Both the position numbers and the translations under genes were made by a program. Under the pieces are notes generated by a model that did no database searches, was not told the DNA's origin, and saw nothing but the letters and a program-made list of their open reading frames with translations. Below, piece by piece: positions 27,870 through 36,880 of a stretch of 64,000 bases of DNA; the stretch's first letter is position 1, and each line of letters opens with the position of its first letter. Source of the DNA: Oscillospiraceae bacterium (GTDB lineage Bacteria > Bacillota > Clostridia > Oscillospirales > Oscillospiraceae); contig SVMG01000001.1 in NCBI GenBank assembly GCA_015067545.1, positions 248,001-312,000 on the forward strand, given 5' to 3'.

Positions 27870-29963
27870 TTATGCGTTGTTTACGACAGCCGCTTCAAGG
27901 GCGGCAAGTCGGCTCTGTAAATTGCTGATAATGGCGACAGGGTTTGCTCTGCCGGTGACCTCGGTATCTCCTGTGTCACTGTACAGGGTGTTGATACCCG
28001 ACAGGGCAAGGATTTCCTGCGGTGTCAATTGGATGGTGATAGGTTCTTCTAAATCGTACTGAATCTGAAGCGGTGTTCCTGCCGCATTTTGCTCGACCAG
28101 ATAGGCATTAAGCGCATCTGCGCTTTCAAAACCATAGTTCTTGATATATTGGCCTCTGCCATAAATGAAATCAGAACCCGGATGGGGTGCGAAGCAATAT
28201 AGGGGGAGGTGGCTGTTTGTAAGGTTCATGTTGCTTTTTATTCCAGGAACAACATAATATGGCAAATTCCAATAATCACCGCCGATATCCGTAAACGACA
28301 GTTCCGTACCATCTACAACAAGAACTTTCCTATCCACCGTCAGCACGCCAGTATTCCAATCAAGTGTACCGCCATAGACAGTCTGTCCCAGGTCGAGTTC
28401 AAAGGTTTCGCCCCGATAGGGTTCGTAGGCGGTTGCGGTGGAGCCGATTTCGACTTGGACATTGCTATACTTTACCCAATCGCCTACTTCTAGCGAACCT
28501 CCGTATTGAAAACACATAGTAAACATGACGTATTTACAAGTTTCCTCGCCCGTAACAGTATAAGAAACAGAAGTTCCGCTTTTAACGCCACCTTCCAATA
28601 CAGGCATAGATTTGTCGGTAGCATAGCCACCGTTCTGGTAGGTTATATCATTGTTATTCCCACAAGGTTCGACGTTTGTTTGTCTAATCCCTAAGAATGG
28701 AACATTATAATCGCTACTTTTCGAAGATGTATAATCGGCAGACGCGGTAATCGTTTTACCTGTCAGTTCCTTTACTGTTCCTATGATGTATGACAGATAG
28801 AACCAAGGAGATACGCCATCACGAACACTTACCATCGTAAATCCGGTGTCGCTTAGTGTTATATCCATTGCTTTATCAATCGGATTAGTGTGGCAAATTT
28901 TCGGATTCTTTGTATCAATCAAATTCTTCCCGCTTCGGGTCAGCTTAACGGCACTATGTCCGCTAATCGGGCGGATATTGTCGGGGCTGGGGTCGCCAGT
29001 TCCGCTTTGGACAGGCTCGATTTTGCTCACCACTTGCAGCGGATAGCCCTCCACGGGTTCACAGGTAACCGCAGAACCGCTTTCCGTAAACGGGGGGCAT
29101 AACTTGTCCACGCCGATATTCATCTGTGCCTGCGCTTGCTGTTCCGGATTCAGCTCTTGGGGGGTGTAGGTAACGGCATCTTCAGCACTATATGCAATGA
29201 GGGTTTCCACTCTGCGTGCATATAGTTGATTGTCAATATCGATACTATATACTTTGATGCCTTCCGCTGTCGCAATCTCCGCCCTGAAAGATGCCATATT
29301 GGAGCTAGGATTTGGCAAGTATCCGCTGTATTCATAAACGATATATTTGTTATCGATGAGCTTAACGGTAGCACCTTTCCCGATGGCTGTTGCAATTTCA
29401 ATAGCAGTCAAACCCGAAGTTCCGTTTGATACCAACAATCCAGTTGCACCATCAAGTTGTGCGTCTTCAAATGTTGCTGTTACGATGACATCTTTCGGCT
29501 TTTTATTTGCGGCTTCTGCGGCAGCTCCCTCAGAACGCGCCGCCGCCGCTTCCGACCGACCGACCGCTTCTTCAGCTGCCACCTGTGCCTGCAGGGCGGA
29601 AGTAGCCGATGCTTCCGCACTCCCCGCGGCATCTTCCGCGCGACCCGCCGCTCCTTCAGCTCGATCAGCAGCATCTTTAGATTCGCCAGCAGCCGCCTCA
29701 GCACGAAGAACCTCCTGCTGTGCTTTACTAAATATCTCTTCCCGAGTACCAGTCATATCCAAAAGATCTTGCCAACCGTCTTCCGGCTCCGGTTCTTCGG
29801 TGTTTTTTACTCTTCGCCACTGCAGCTTATCTCCCACATATCGCAGCTCTACATTATCGCCATGCAGAGAGGCAAGCCACTGTTCGATCGTACCCTTGAA
29901 GCCATGTTTTACTGCAATGCCGTATGCCGTAATGTAATAAGGCGGTTTATCATGCATTCCCAT
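27870..29963 (-). CDS. Tail fibre / receptor-binding protein
   Basis: 697 residues. The N-terminus (PPYYITAYGIAVKHGFKGTIEQWLASLHGDNVELRY) is the virion-attachment segment seen in Firmicutes fibres. Residues about 85-155 are an Ala/Glu-rich trimeric coiled coil. Then comes a beta-rich region with a carbohydrate-binding-like part (GSTATAYEPYRGETFELDLG, LIDTKNPKICHTNPIDKAMD) and a C-terminal helix near the stop. It is expected to recognise the host surface. It starts within the last codons of the connector-like gene. Confidence 0.75.
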   Translation of the reverse strand: MGMHDKPPYYITAYGIAVKHGFKGTIEQWLASLHGDNVELRYVGDKLQWRRVKNTEEPEPEDGWQDLLDMTGTREEIFSKAQQEVLRAEAAAGESKDAADRAEGAAGRAEDAAGSAEASATSALQAQVAAEEAVGRSEAAAARSEGAAAEAANKKPKDVIVTATFEDAQLDGATGLLVSNGTSGLTAIEIATAIGKGATVKLIDNKYIVYEYSGYLPNPSSNMASFRAEIATAEGIKVYSIDIDNQLYARRVETLIAYSAEDAVTYTPQELNPEQQAQAQMNIGVDKLCPPFTESGSAVTCEPVEGYPLQVVSKIEPVQSGTGDPSPDNIRPISGHSAVKLTRSGKNLIDTKNPKICHTNPIDKAMDITLSDTGFTMVSVRDGVSPWFYLSYIIGTVKELTGKTITASADYTSSKSSDYNVPFLGIRQTNVEPCGNNNDITYQNGGYATDKSMPVLEGGVKSGTSVSYTVTGEETCKYVMFTMCFQYGGSLEVGDWVKYSNVQVEIGSTATAYEPYRGETFELDLGQTVYGGTLDWNTGVLTVDRKVLVVDGTELSFTDIGGDYWNLPYYVVPGIKSNMNLTNSHLPLYCFAPHPGSDFIYGRGQYIKNYGFESADALNAYLVEQNAAGTPLQIQYDLEEPITIQLTPQEILALSGINTLYSDTGDTEVTGRANPVAIISNLQSRLAALEAAVVNNA

Positions 29964-30333
29964 AGTAATCCTCCTCCCTGTAACCCTGTCCTGGTGAGTA
30001 GGTGCGGATAAACCAGTTTACGAAATTTTCATAATGGGCATTGAACATCTCCATGCTGTTTTGATACTTGCTGTATTCACCATTGGCAAAATCGATCTTC
30101 GCGCACAGGTACTGCTCATAAATGCCATCATGAGGAAAGCCTACCAACAGCTCCCTATCCAATGCATCCGGATATTTACATTCCATTTGACAGATATCGG
30201 GACTGGCCATCAGCATCACATCCGCAGTAATTAGTCCCTCCAGTTCACCGATCCACGCCAGTTTTGTTTTTTCCCTAAATGCATTGGGCTTTATGTCATC
30301 GACTCGCTCAATGATCTCACGAATGTTCGCCAT
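29950..30333 (-). CDS. Conserved phage head-tail connector-like protein
   Basis: 127 residues. The string DDIKPNAFREKTKLAWIGELEG, then LDRELLVGFPHDGIYEQYLCAKIDFANGEYSKYQNSMEMFNAHYENFVNWF is a common conserved phage protein found downstream of capsid genes. Its position suggests head completion or a tail adaptor. The start at 30333 follows AGGAGG; the open frame extends to 30375 through a terminator and is not used. Confidence 0.6.
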   Translation of the reverse strand: MANIREIIERVDDIKPNAFREKTKLAWIGELEGLITADVMLMASPDICQMECKYPDALDRELLVGFPHDGIYEQYLCAKIDFANGEYSKYQNSMEMFNAHYENFVNWFIRTYSPGQGYREEDYYGNA

Positions 30334-30351
30334 AAATCCTCCTTCTTGCAA

Positions 30352-30382
30352 AAAGGGCATGGGCGCATTGCCCACGCCCTTT
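30352..30382 (-). terminator. Terminator-like hairpin after the major capsid gene
   Basis: Leftward stem AAAGGGC-G-TGGGC pairing with GCCCA-T-GCCCTTT, followed by TTTTTGC. It lies between the capsid stop and the connector-like ribosome site and could lower downstream expression relative to capsid. Confidence 0.6.
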
Positions 30383-30401
30383 GCGTTATGTAGTACCTGT
30401 A

Positions 30402-31415
30402 TTACACATTCAGCTTGGCCAGCTCGGTGCCGCCGGCGATGCCGCCGATGCAGGCAAACCGCCAGTCATTGAAGGTGGCGTTGAAACGGCTGCGGCCACG
30501 CCATACATTGGCATCGGTGCCCTTGTCAATGTCAGAATGAACATTGAGCTTGATGCGATCGTTCCAAACCGCGCCGCCGTATGTCTCGTTGTAGGCGGTG
30601 TCCAGCAGGATCCAGGGCTTGGTGCCTGCGGTCACAAACTGGTTGAGGTAGGACCAAACGATCACGTTCCACCGGCCATACTGATAGTTGAAAGCATTGT
30701 TGGCGGTGACCGGATCCTTGTCCGCACCAATGGCAGCAAACACATCCTTCTTCAGATCAGGATCCTCAGGGATCAGGATAGTGTTGGGCGCCACATCCAG
30801 GATGTTGTCATCATCGCCCTTGAACAGGTGCATTGCACTTTCCGCACGGCCCAGGGCTTCCACGCTGAATGCGTCGCTGAACTTGTTGGACTGCTTTGCG
30901 CCCTTGACCTTGGGTGCATGAGCAGTATGGAACAGTGCAGCACCGTCTGCGCCGGTGATATCAAAGGCTCTGCCCCGGAACTTGACAGATGTCTGACCCT
31001 TGATTGCGCCGCCGAACAGAGCTGCACCGAACAGCTCGCGGGTGCGGTGATAGGAGGTGAGGAAGGCCTCGGGCTGCTTCTTCATATCCATCAGCTTGCC
31101 GTCCTCCACCATCTCCTGAGAAATGGAGAAAGAATTCTTCCAGGTCTCATACACCAGCATCTTGGAGTAGCCCTCCTGCATGCCGTCCGTGGGATATGCA
31201 CCGTTTTCGCCAACAGGCTGGAAGCCGTCCATAGCGGTCATGGAGGTCATCAGATCGCCAAAGTTCTGAGAAGTGCCCATGACGAACAGCTCCTTGATGA
31301 CACTCTGCTGCTCAAACTGTTCGCCCCTCTTTTCCAGGAACATCCGCACAGGAGCCTGGCACTTGCCGAAAATAGAGTTGTTCAGCTCGGAATTTTCAGA
31401 AAAGGTAATTTTCAT
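30402..31415 (-). CDS. Major capsid protein (Mu gpT-like family)
   Basis: 337 residues. N-terminal VRMFLEKRGEQFEQQSVIKELFVMGTSQNFGD, the SFSISQEMVEDGKL segment, and C-terminal WRGRSRFNATFNDWRFACIGG are typical of Mu-like/HK97-fold capsid subunits. It forms the icosahedral shell. It follows the decoration and scaffold genes in the usual head-module order. Confidence 0.85.
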   Translation of the reverse strand: MKITFSENSELNNSIFGKCQAPVRMFLEKRGEQFEQQSVIKELFVMGTSQNFGDLMTSMTAMDGFQPVGENGAYPTDGMQEGYSKMLVYETWKNSFSISQEMVEDGKLMDMKKQPEAFLTSYHRTRELFGAALFGGAIKGQTSVKFRGRAFDITGADGAALFHTAHAPKVKGAKQSNKFSDAFSVEALGRAESAMHLFKGDDDNILDVAPNTILIPEDPDLKKDVFAAIGADKDPVTANNAFNYQYGRWNVIVWSYLNQFVTAGTKPWILLDTAYNETYGGAVWNDRIKLNVHSDIDKGTDANVWRGRSRFNATFNDWRFACIGGIAGGTELAKLNV

Positions 31416-31439
31416 TGTCTTGGTTCTCCTTTCTTGGGA

Positions 31440-31829
31440 TTAGATAAAGCGGCCTCTTACCAAGGCACCGGCAGTGGTTGCCTCGATGTAAGTGACCTCA
31501 AATGTACCGGCTGCAGCTGCATCCACCTGCAGACCGCCTGCGCTGACCTCCAGCTTGCTGCCCTCAGCAGCGCCTTCAGCTGCTGCGGAAAGCTGGGTCT
31601 CGTATACCGCAGTGCGCTGGATGCGGGTAACAGGAATCGGCTGACCCTCCGCCACCGTGATGTTGGCCATGCAAAGATAACCGGGGGTCGTCTTGCTTGC
31701 CGCTGCGATGGGTGTCAGTGCGCCACCTTCTGCATTCAGGAGCTGGCCCGCCTGATAAGTACCGGCCTTCGCCTTCATGTACTCCCAGGGGAGCACGGTG
31801 CCGGTATCGGTTGTGTGTACAAAATACAT
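31440..31829 (-). CDS. Capsid decoration / head stabilisation protein
   Basis: 129 residues, beta-rich and Ala/Thr/Gly-rich, containing AKAGTYQAGQLLNAEGGALTPIAAASKTTPGYLCMANITVAEGQPIPV, the usual pattern for small head decoration proteins encoded just upstream of the major capsid gene. It would bind the outside of the expanded capsid. Confidence 0.7.
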   Translation of the reverse strand: MYFVHTTDTGTVLPWEYMKAKAGTYQAGQLLNAEGGALTPIAAASKTTPGYLCMANITVAEGQPIPVTRIQRTAVYETQLSAAAEGAAEGSKLEVSAGGLQVDAAAAGTFEVTYIEATTAGALVRGRFI

Positions 31830-31841
31830 GTGGTTTCCTCC

Positions 31842-32825
31842 TTAAGTTTTCTTGTATTGGTTGTAGTGCGCCTGGATTTCTGCATCCGTGGCATTCGGCA
31901 TGAATTGCCTGTACAAGGCCAGCTGATCCGCGGGCACGGTAATGTTTCCGCCGCCTCGGACGGGTGCCAGACCTGTCATGTGATCCTTACCCCTGGCGTT
32001 ATTTGCGCCGGCCGCCTGTGCAGCCGCCACCTTAGCATCTTCCAAGCGTTTGTGATTTAACAGGAAATGGGCATCCTTGAGGGAATAGCCCCGATCGACC
32101 ATATCGCGCATTTCATTCCAATACGGTGCCTTCACCAGATCGTCGATAGACTTTACCGATGCATCCAGTTTGCCGATCTCTGCGATCTCTGCTTCGATCT
32201 GCGCTCTGGCCTGCGCCCTGGCCTGTGCCTCTGCCTGTGCGGCATCAGCCTGAAGCCTCTGCTGCACCTGCTGCACCACAGGGTGATCGCCAATGGCATG
32301 CTGAAGGCCCTCCGGGGTCAGCTTGCCTGCCTGCAGCTCCTTCTGCAGCTGGGCATCCCGGCTCTGCTTCTGCCACGCATTGAATTGCTCCATGTTCGTG
32401 ATAGGTTCATTTGTGACGGTATTGACCAGGCCTGCCCTTGCAAAAAAATCCTGCATATCGGCTTCGTGCTTACTGCGTTCCTGCCGAAGAGCCTCCTGTA
32501 CCGCCTGATCTGTCGCCGCCTGCTGAGCCTGTCTCTCCCGCCGACGGCGCTGTTCAGCATTTTGCCGGCGCTGTTCCGGGGTCAGTTCCTGCCCGTCCGT
32601 CCCGGGCTCCTGTGCCTCGCTTTGGGCCGGATTCTCTTCCGGCTGATTGTTATCGGCAGACTGAGGATTGTCCTCTGACGGATCGTCTGCGCCCGCAGGG
32701 TCGGCGAGCTCCTGCACTTGTGCGCCTGTGGGCTGTGCCCCCTCATTTGCAGGGTCGGCGAGCTCCTGCGCTTGTGCGCCTAAACCGAAAGCCTCGTAGA
32801 CTTCCGCTTCTGTGATTCCAGCCAT
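31842..32825 (-). CDS. Capsid scaffolding protein
   Basis: 327 residues. The N-terminus (residues 10-75) is acidic and Pro/Gln-rich, the middle is a long Gln/Ala/Arg coiled coil, and the C-terminus is VPADQLALYRQFMPNATDAEIQAHYNQ. This fits scaffolding proteins that template procapsid assembly. It lies between the portal and decoration genes. An 18-residue duplication (AQxQELADPA twice) occurs at residues about 15-45. Confidence 0.75.
   Translation of the reverse strand: MAGITEAEVYEAFGLGAQAQELADPANEGAQPTGAQVQELADPAGADDPSEDNPQSADNNQPEENPAQSEAQEPGTDGQELTPEQRRQNAEQRRRRERQAQQAATDQAVQEALRQERSKHEADMQDFFARAGLVNTVTNEPITNMEQFNAWQKQSRDAQLQKELQAGKLTPEGLQHAIGDHPVVQQVQQRLQADAAQAEAQARAQARAQIEAEIAEIGKLDASVKSIDDLVKAPYWNEMRDMVDRGYSLKDAHFLLNHKRLEDAKVAAAQAAGANNARGKDHMTGLAPVRGGGNITVPADQLALYRQFMPNATDAEIQAHYNQYKKT
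32695..32780. repeat. 54-bp-period tandem repeat inside the scaffold gene
   Basis: A 32-base segment starting GCAGGGTCGGCGAGCTCCTG occurs at 32695 and again at 32749, with one base difference. The period of 18 codons keeps the reading frame and duplicates the QELADPA motif. Confidence 0.8.
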
Positions 32826-32927
32826 AATGGCTCCTTTCCGTGGCCAATATGGCCGCTTTGGATTTTCTCCCTATTCCTGGGTAATGTGTGCCGCTAAGAT
32901 CGCGGCAAGGGTGCCCACACCGCAATG

Positions 32928-32963
32928 TCATTGCGAGTCAGTGATCACACTGGTGTGGCAATC
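32928..32963. repeat. REP-like palindromic element, copy B
   Basis: TCATTGCGAGTCAGTGATC then ACACTGGTGTGGCAATCC. It sits in the 176-bp gap between the scaffold and the small 44-residue gene. Confidence 0.8.
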
Positions 32964-33001
32964 CCATCGATTCTGTGGGCACATTGGTTTTTCCGGCAAC
33001 C

Positions 33002-33136
33002 TTACTTCTTGCCGGTGCGCAGATCGTTACCGGTCTTGACAGTGCCCTTCTTGGGATCGGTGATCTGCTGAGGGGCTTTGACGGTCTGAGTGCCGCCGTT
33101 CTTGATCTTGCCGGCATAGCCGCTTCTTTCGCTCAT
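33002..33136 (-). CDS. Small conserved phage protein
   Basis: 44 residues starting MSERSGYAGKIKNGGTQTVKAP and ending in a Lys-rich tail (GTVKTGNDLRTGKK). The start at 33136 follows GGAGGAAGTGCT. Short basic proteins of this kind lie between portal and scaffold in related Firmicutes phages. The function is unknown. Confidence 0.6.
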   Translation of the reverse strand: MSERSGYAGKIKNGGTQTVKAPQQITDPKKGTVKTGNDLRTGKK

Positions 33137-33210
33137 AGCACTTCCTCCTTTCACTGCGCATTTATATCTGCCGCCACACATAGCGCGTATAGCGGGGGAT
33201 ATCACTTATG

Positions 33211-33247
33211 TCATTGCGAACCAGTGATCACACTGGTGTGGCAATCT
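33211..33247. repeat. REP-like palindromic element, copy C, overlapping the portal 3' end
   Basis: TCATTGCGAACCAGTGATC then ACACTGGTGTGGCAATCT. The portal stop codon (33228) lies inside it, so the element encodes the last residues EIATPV of the portal protein. Confidence 0.85.
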
Positions 33248-35330
33248 CCGGTATTCCCGCAGCGATTCCGCTGTCGGTCATGCTTTGCACTCCTTGCCCC
33301 GGTATGCCTGTGGGGGTATTCCCCGGTGTCAGCTGTGCCGTCGCAGCCGCTCTCTCCCGCTCCCGCCGTTCCTCCAAGAACTTCTTGGTTTCACCGGCGC
33401 CGGGATAATGCAGCGCCTCCATTTTGCTCCAGAACAAAATCAGCGTTTCTGTGCTGGTCGGATCACCGAATGCACCTGTCTGCAGATTCAGTCGGGTCTC
33501 CTGCCACATAGCCGCCCGGTTGCTCGCCAAAGGTGCGGAGGTATCGCAGGAGAAAAGGAACTGATCGTTCCAGTACCACTGCCCGTCTGCATCCTGTTCC
33601 AGAAAGTCGTATCGGTTGAATTCTTCGTAGCGCATAGTGCCGGTGCTGTCCTTGTACGTAACCGGCCGGGGCTCGTCCGAGTAGGCAAGCCAGAACTTAA
33701 ACATCAGCTCAAACAGCTGTGCATAGGCCGCATTCTTCATGACCCGCTTGCTTTCCAACCGGCCCGCCGCCTGTGCAGCTGCATATTCCTTTGCAACTCC
33801 TGATGTTGCCGTAGGATCTCTTCTGCCCTGGAAGGAATCTGTGATACCCAGGATCTGACGGGCTTCCTCATACGCCTGGGCCAAATACGCCATCTCATAT
33901 TGCAGGTTGCCGCTGAACTCATAGACATCGATCAGGTTCTTCTGTGCCGGGTCATTCAAATAGATCCTCTCCCCGTCCTCCGTGTCGATGTTGATATCTG
34001 CCTTGTTGGGCAGCGTGATCCGGGTACCTGCCTTCAAAAGCCGATCAATGATCTTTTGGTGCATCCGGTTGATGGTGTTCTGCTGATCCGCGATCATATC
34101 CGCATCAGAAGATCCCAGCAGCTGACCGTACACAGACACGCTCCTCTGCAGAACGATGGGATACACGTCCGGTTTGTAAAACGGTATCAAGGTGGGGCTA
34201 ACCACCGGTTTTCCTTCATCATCGAATGCCGCCTCCGCACCAGGGAGCTGAACGCCGCTTTTGGTTCTCATGGGCAGAAACACCGCTTCAAATTCCTGCT
34301 CCGTGTCTGTAAATTCGCTGCAGCCGCACCATGGGCAGCAGCCGCCGTCATACTTGCGGGGCTCTGTGGGCTTGTCCGCCACCGGCATTGCCGCCAGTGC
34401 GCTCTCCCCAGCCAGACTCTGCTGAGCAAGCACAGCTGCCAGGGCGTGCCCTGCCATATCCGTCTCCACCTGCTCTGCAGAGATCATCCCCTGCGCCTGA
34501 TCGGGTATATCAGCCTGCACATCGTTGTTGATCACCTGCCCGGGCAAGGGGCGGACTCTGCCACAGGAGTTGCAGGTAGGAACACGTCTCGCCTGATAGT
34601 TTTCCAGGTCTTCCAGCTCCACATCGTTTACCCATATGTACTTGTTGATCCCGCCGTTTTCGTTGCGCTCAAAGCCCACATACATGGTCACCGCATCTTC
34701 AGCGGTGTGTTCTGCACCGGTAGAGCGAATGTCCGGCTCACTTTCCGATTCGTTATATACAGGCACTCCATACTGCCGGCGCACTGCCTCCTTGGTGGTA
34801 GGCACCTTAACAATGAACCAATCCATGTCCTGGATCCCGGTGTACACTCCCGGCTGAGGTGCGAACTGCTTGGGATGGATCACATTCACATCCGTTTCGC
34901 CCACGGTATTGTGGGTGCGCTTTGTGTTGTCCCAGTCCACCAGAAAGCCAACGCCACCCTGGAGCGGTACTGTGCGTTCCGCCATATCGTTCATGGTCTC
35001 AAAGGGCAGCCTGTCCAGCTCATTGCGAATAAAATGCTCGATCAGACTGGCAAGGTGCTCGTCCTTCTCCCGCCGTGGCGTCACCTTCGGCTGTGGGATC
35101 GATGCGCTGATCTGACTTTCAATGTTCTCGAACACGATGTTACGCACATGAGAAGTCTTCTTGCCGGCTTTTGCATCCTCTTTTACCATCGGCTTGAGCA
35201 CATCCGTGCCATTGAACAGCGCCTCCCGCTCGTCCATCTTTGTCAGCTGCGGTTTCCAGTATTCATCACTGTCAGCCAGGCGCTTCTGCCACTGCTCCCG
35301 CCTGGCGCTGTTTTCTTTTTTGGTCTTCAT
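33228..35330 (-). CDS. Portal protein (P22-type)
   Basis: 700 residues, the long size of P22-like portals. Features: IFENIESQISASIPQPKVTPRR near residue 70; a Zn-type insertion CNSCGRVRPLPG ... CCPWCGCSEF (about 265-340); the wing/stem segment SVYGQLLGSSDADMIADQQNTINRMHQKIIDRLLKAG; and the C-terminal barrel helices. The dodecameric ring is the gate for packaging. The last residues come from a REP-like element. It is located between TerL and the scaffold. Confidence 0.85.
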   Translation of the reverse strand: MKTKKENSARREQWQKRLADSDEYWKPQLTKMDEREALFNGTDVLKPMVKEDAKAGKKTSHVRNIVFENIESQISASIPQPKVTPRREKDEHLASLIEHFIRNELDRLPFETMNDMAERTVPLQGGVGFLVDWDNTKRTHNTVGETDVNVIHPKQFAPQPGVYTGIQDMDWFIVKVPTTKEAVRRQYGVPVYNESESEPDIRSTGAEHTAEDAVTMYVGFERNENGGINKYIWVNDVELEDLENYQARRVPTCNSCGRVRPLPGQVINNDVQADIPDQAQGMISAEQVETDMAGHALAAVLAQQSLAGESALAAMPVADKPTEPRKYDGGCCPWCGCSEFTDTEQEFEAVFLPMRTKSGVQLPGAEAAFDDEGKPVVSPTLIPFYKPDVYPIVLQRSVSVYGQLLGSSDADMIADQQNTINRMHQKIIDRLLKAGTRITLPNKADINIDTEDGERIYLNDPAQKNLIDVYEFSGNLQYEMAYLAQAYEEARQILGITDSFQGRRDPTATSGVAKEYAAAQAAGRLESKRVMKNAAYAQLFELMFKFWLAYSDEPRPVTYKDSTGTMRYEEFNRYDFLEQDADGQWYWNDQFLFSCDTSAPLASNRAAMWQETRLNLQTGAFGDPTSTETLILFWSKMEALHYPGAGETKKFLEERRERERAAATAQLTPGNTPTGIPGQGVQSMTDSGIAAGIPEIATPV

Positions 35331-35353
35331 TTCCTATCCTCCTGTAGTTCGCC

Positions 35354-36880
35354 TTACCAAACCGGTCTGCCCCACATCTGCTCCATGATCCTGCGATCCT
35401 TTTCCGATGCCTTCAGCCAGTCCTCTATCTGATCCTTGCTCCATTTCCGGCCCGATCCATCCTGCGTCTTGATCTGCATGCTCTGCTGCGGGCGGATATA
35501 GTAGGCAATGGCCAATGCCATGATGCAGTCATCATGGGCGCCAGCCTCAGCCTCCGGCCGCAGGTCCTTGCCCCGGACAAAGGTCAGCATTTCCATCAGT
35601 GTGTCCTCGTCGTTGATCAGATGCAGGTTATCCCGCATCAGCCGGATCAGCTCCGAAAGGATCACTGGTCGAGTGAGCCGGTCAGTGCGGAAGCCGAATG
35701 CGTGCTTGATCTTTCCGTCAAAATCGTCTTCCACTTCCCGCACATACAGCTTGGGATAGCCCATCTTGCCCAGCAGCTTCACCGGATACGTGGAGTAGTT
35801 AACCTCCGGGCCTTCCAGAGCATCGTTGTAGAACTTACCCAGGCAGTACATCTGCTTGGCATAGGTGTCCTCGTCATACTGGTGGCGAAGCACCGCCACC
35901 TGTTTTCCTGTGATGTTGTCCAGTACCTGACCGACAAATCGGTCACTACCCTCGTCAGCTGTATCGCCACCGATCACATAGGGCCTGCCCTCGCCCGGCT
36001 CTTCGAAGATCTTTACCGGTCCGTCCGGATCATCCATCCAGCGAATATTGCTGATGTGGATTCCGTCATAATCCTCCGTATACTCGAAAAAGCCCCGGCG
36101 CAGCCACCTCTGCTCCTGTACGACGGCAAGCCGCAGTGCCACTGCTTTTGCGTTGAACACCGTCTTGCCGGTGACACCCCACTGACCCAGGCAGTAGACC
36201 ATGTAGTAGTACTCGTCTGTCTCTTTGAAGGCTTCCAGGGTCTCGATGGCTTCCTTGGTCAGGAATCGGTTGTCCTTGTAGGTGCTCTCATGTACAGTGG
36301 CGCGCTTGTCCTTCCTGTCGAAGAATCGCTTTTTCAGCCAGTGGGTGATGGAGATGGGGTTGAATGTGAGGATCATCTGCAGGTAGTACGGGAAATCCGT
36401 ACGCAAACGGATGTCCAGCTGGTTGAAGTCGCCCTCCTCCAGCTCCGATGCTTCCTCGATCCAGATCATCGTCACGTTGTAGATGGACTTCAACTTCTCC
36501 ACATCGTCCAAACCGGCAAACAATATCTCGCTGCCGTTCTTGAATCGGATGTACATATCCGAACCCTTGCCCCTGGGGATAAAGTCAACACAGTCAGAGT
36601 AGAACTCATAAGCCTGGCTTTTCAGCTGCTCAAAGCAACTTTCCCGGATGGTCTTTCCGACTTTTCGCGTTACCAAGGCCCGGTGTCCCGGCTCTGTCGT
36701 TGCGCGTTCTAGTATCTTCCGACCTGCAACGATGGACTTGCCGGAACCGCCGCCGCCCTTCAATACCAGGTAGCGGTTTTCATCAAAGAAAAGCGGCAGG
36801 AATGTTTCGTTGTTTGTCTCTTTCAGATTCCGCCACCACAGGGCCGTGCTTAAATGCTTGTCACTGATCGGCTTGCACAT
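35354..36880 (-). CDS. Terminase large subunit
   Basis: 508 residues. Walker A VLKGGGGSGKSIVAGRKIL near residue 45, adenine motif VTRKVGKTIRESCFEQLK, Walker B VTMIWIEEASELEE near 140, coupling motif LTFNP, and a C-terminal RNase H-like nuclease with VIGGDTADEGSD (about 295) and the acidic residue in AHDDCIMALAIAYY. It is the Terminase_3/6 type packaging motor. It overlaps the small subunit gene by 20 bp. Confidence 0.92.
   Translation of the reverse strand: MCKPISDKHLSTALWWRNLKETNNETFLPLFFDENRYLVLKGGGGSGKSIVAGRKILERATTEPGHRALVTRKVGKTIRESCFEQLKSQAYEFYSDCVDFIPRGKGSDMYIRFKNGSEILFAGLDDVEKLKSIYNVTMIWIEEASELEEGDFNQLDIRLRTDFPYYLQMILTFNPISITHWLKKRFFDRKDKRATVHESTYKDNRFLTKEAIETLEAFKETDEYYYMVYCLGQWGVTGKTVFNAKAVALRLAVVQEQRWLRRGFFEYTEDYDGIHISNIRWMDDPDGPVKIFEEPGEGRPYVIGGDTADEGSDRFVGQVLDNITGKQVAVLRHQYDEDTYAKQMYCLGKFYNDALEGPEVNYSTYPVKLLGKMGYPKLYVREVEDDFDGKIKHAFGFRTDRLTRPVILSELIRLMRDNLHLINDEDTLMEMLTFVRGKDLRPEAEAGAHDDCIMALAIAYYIRPQQSMQIKTQDGSGRKWSKDQIEDWLKASEKDRRIMEQMWGRPVW

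Noticed and set aside
26231..27928. 565-codon rightward open frame
   Set aside because: It is antisense to endolysin, holin-region and CBM-like genes whose protein motifs are clear; no ribosome site or protein features of its own.
27870..29963. Diversity-generating retroelement target in the tail fibre gene
   Set aside because: No reverse transcriptase gene, no template repeat and no adenine-rich variable region were seen near the fibre gene.
30381..32060. 559-codon rightward open frame
   Set aside because: Antisense shadow of capsid, decoration and scaffold genes; the composition (Leu/His/Cys-rich) is that of reversed codons.
33900..36712. Two long rightward open frames opposite portal and terminase
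   Set aside because: Shadows of well-supported portal and TerL genes on the other strand.
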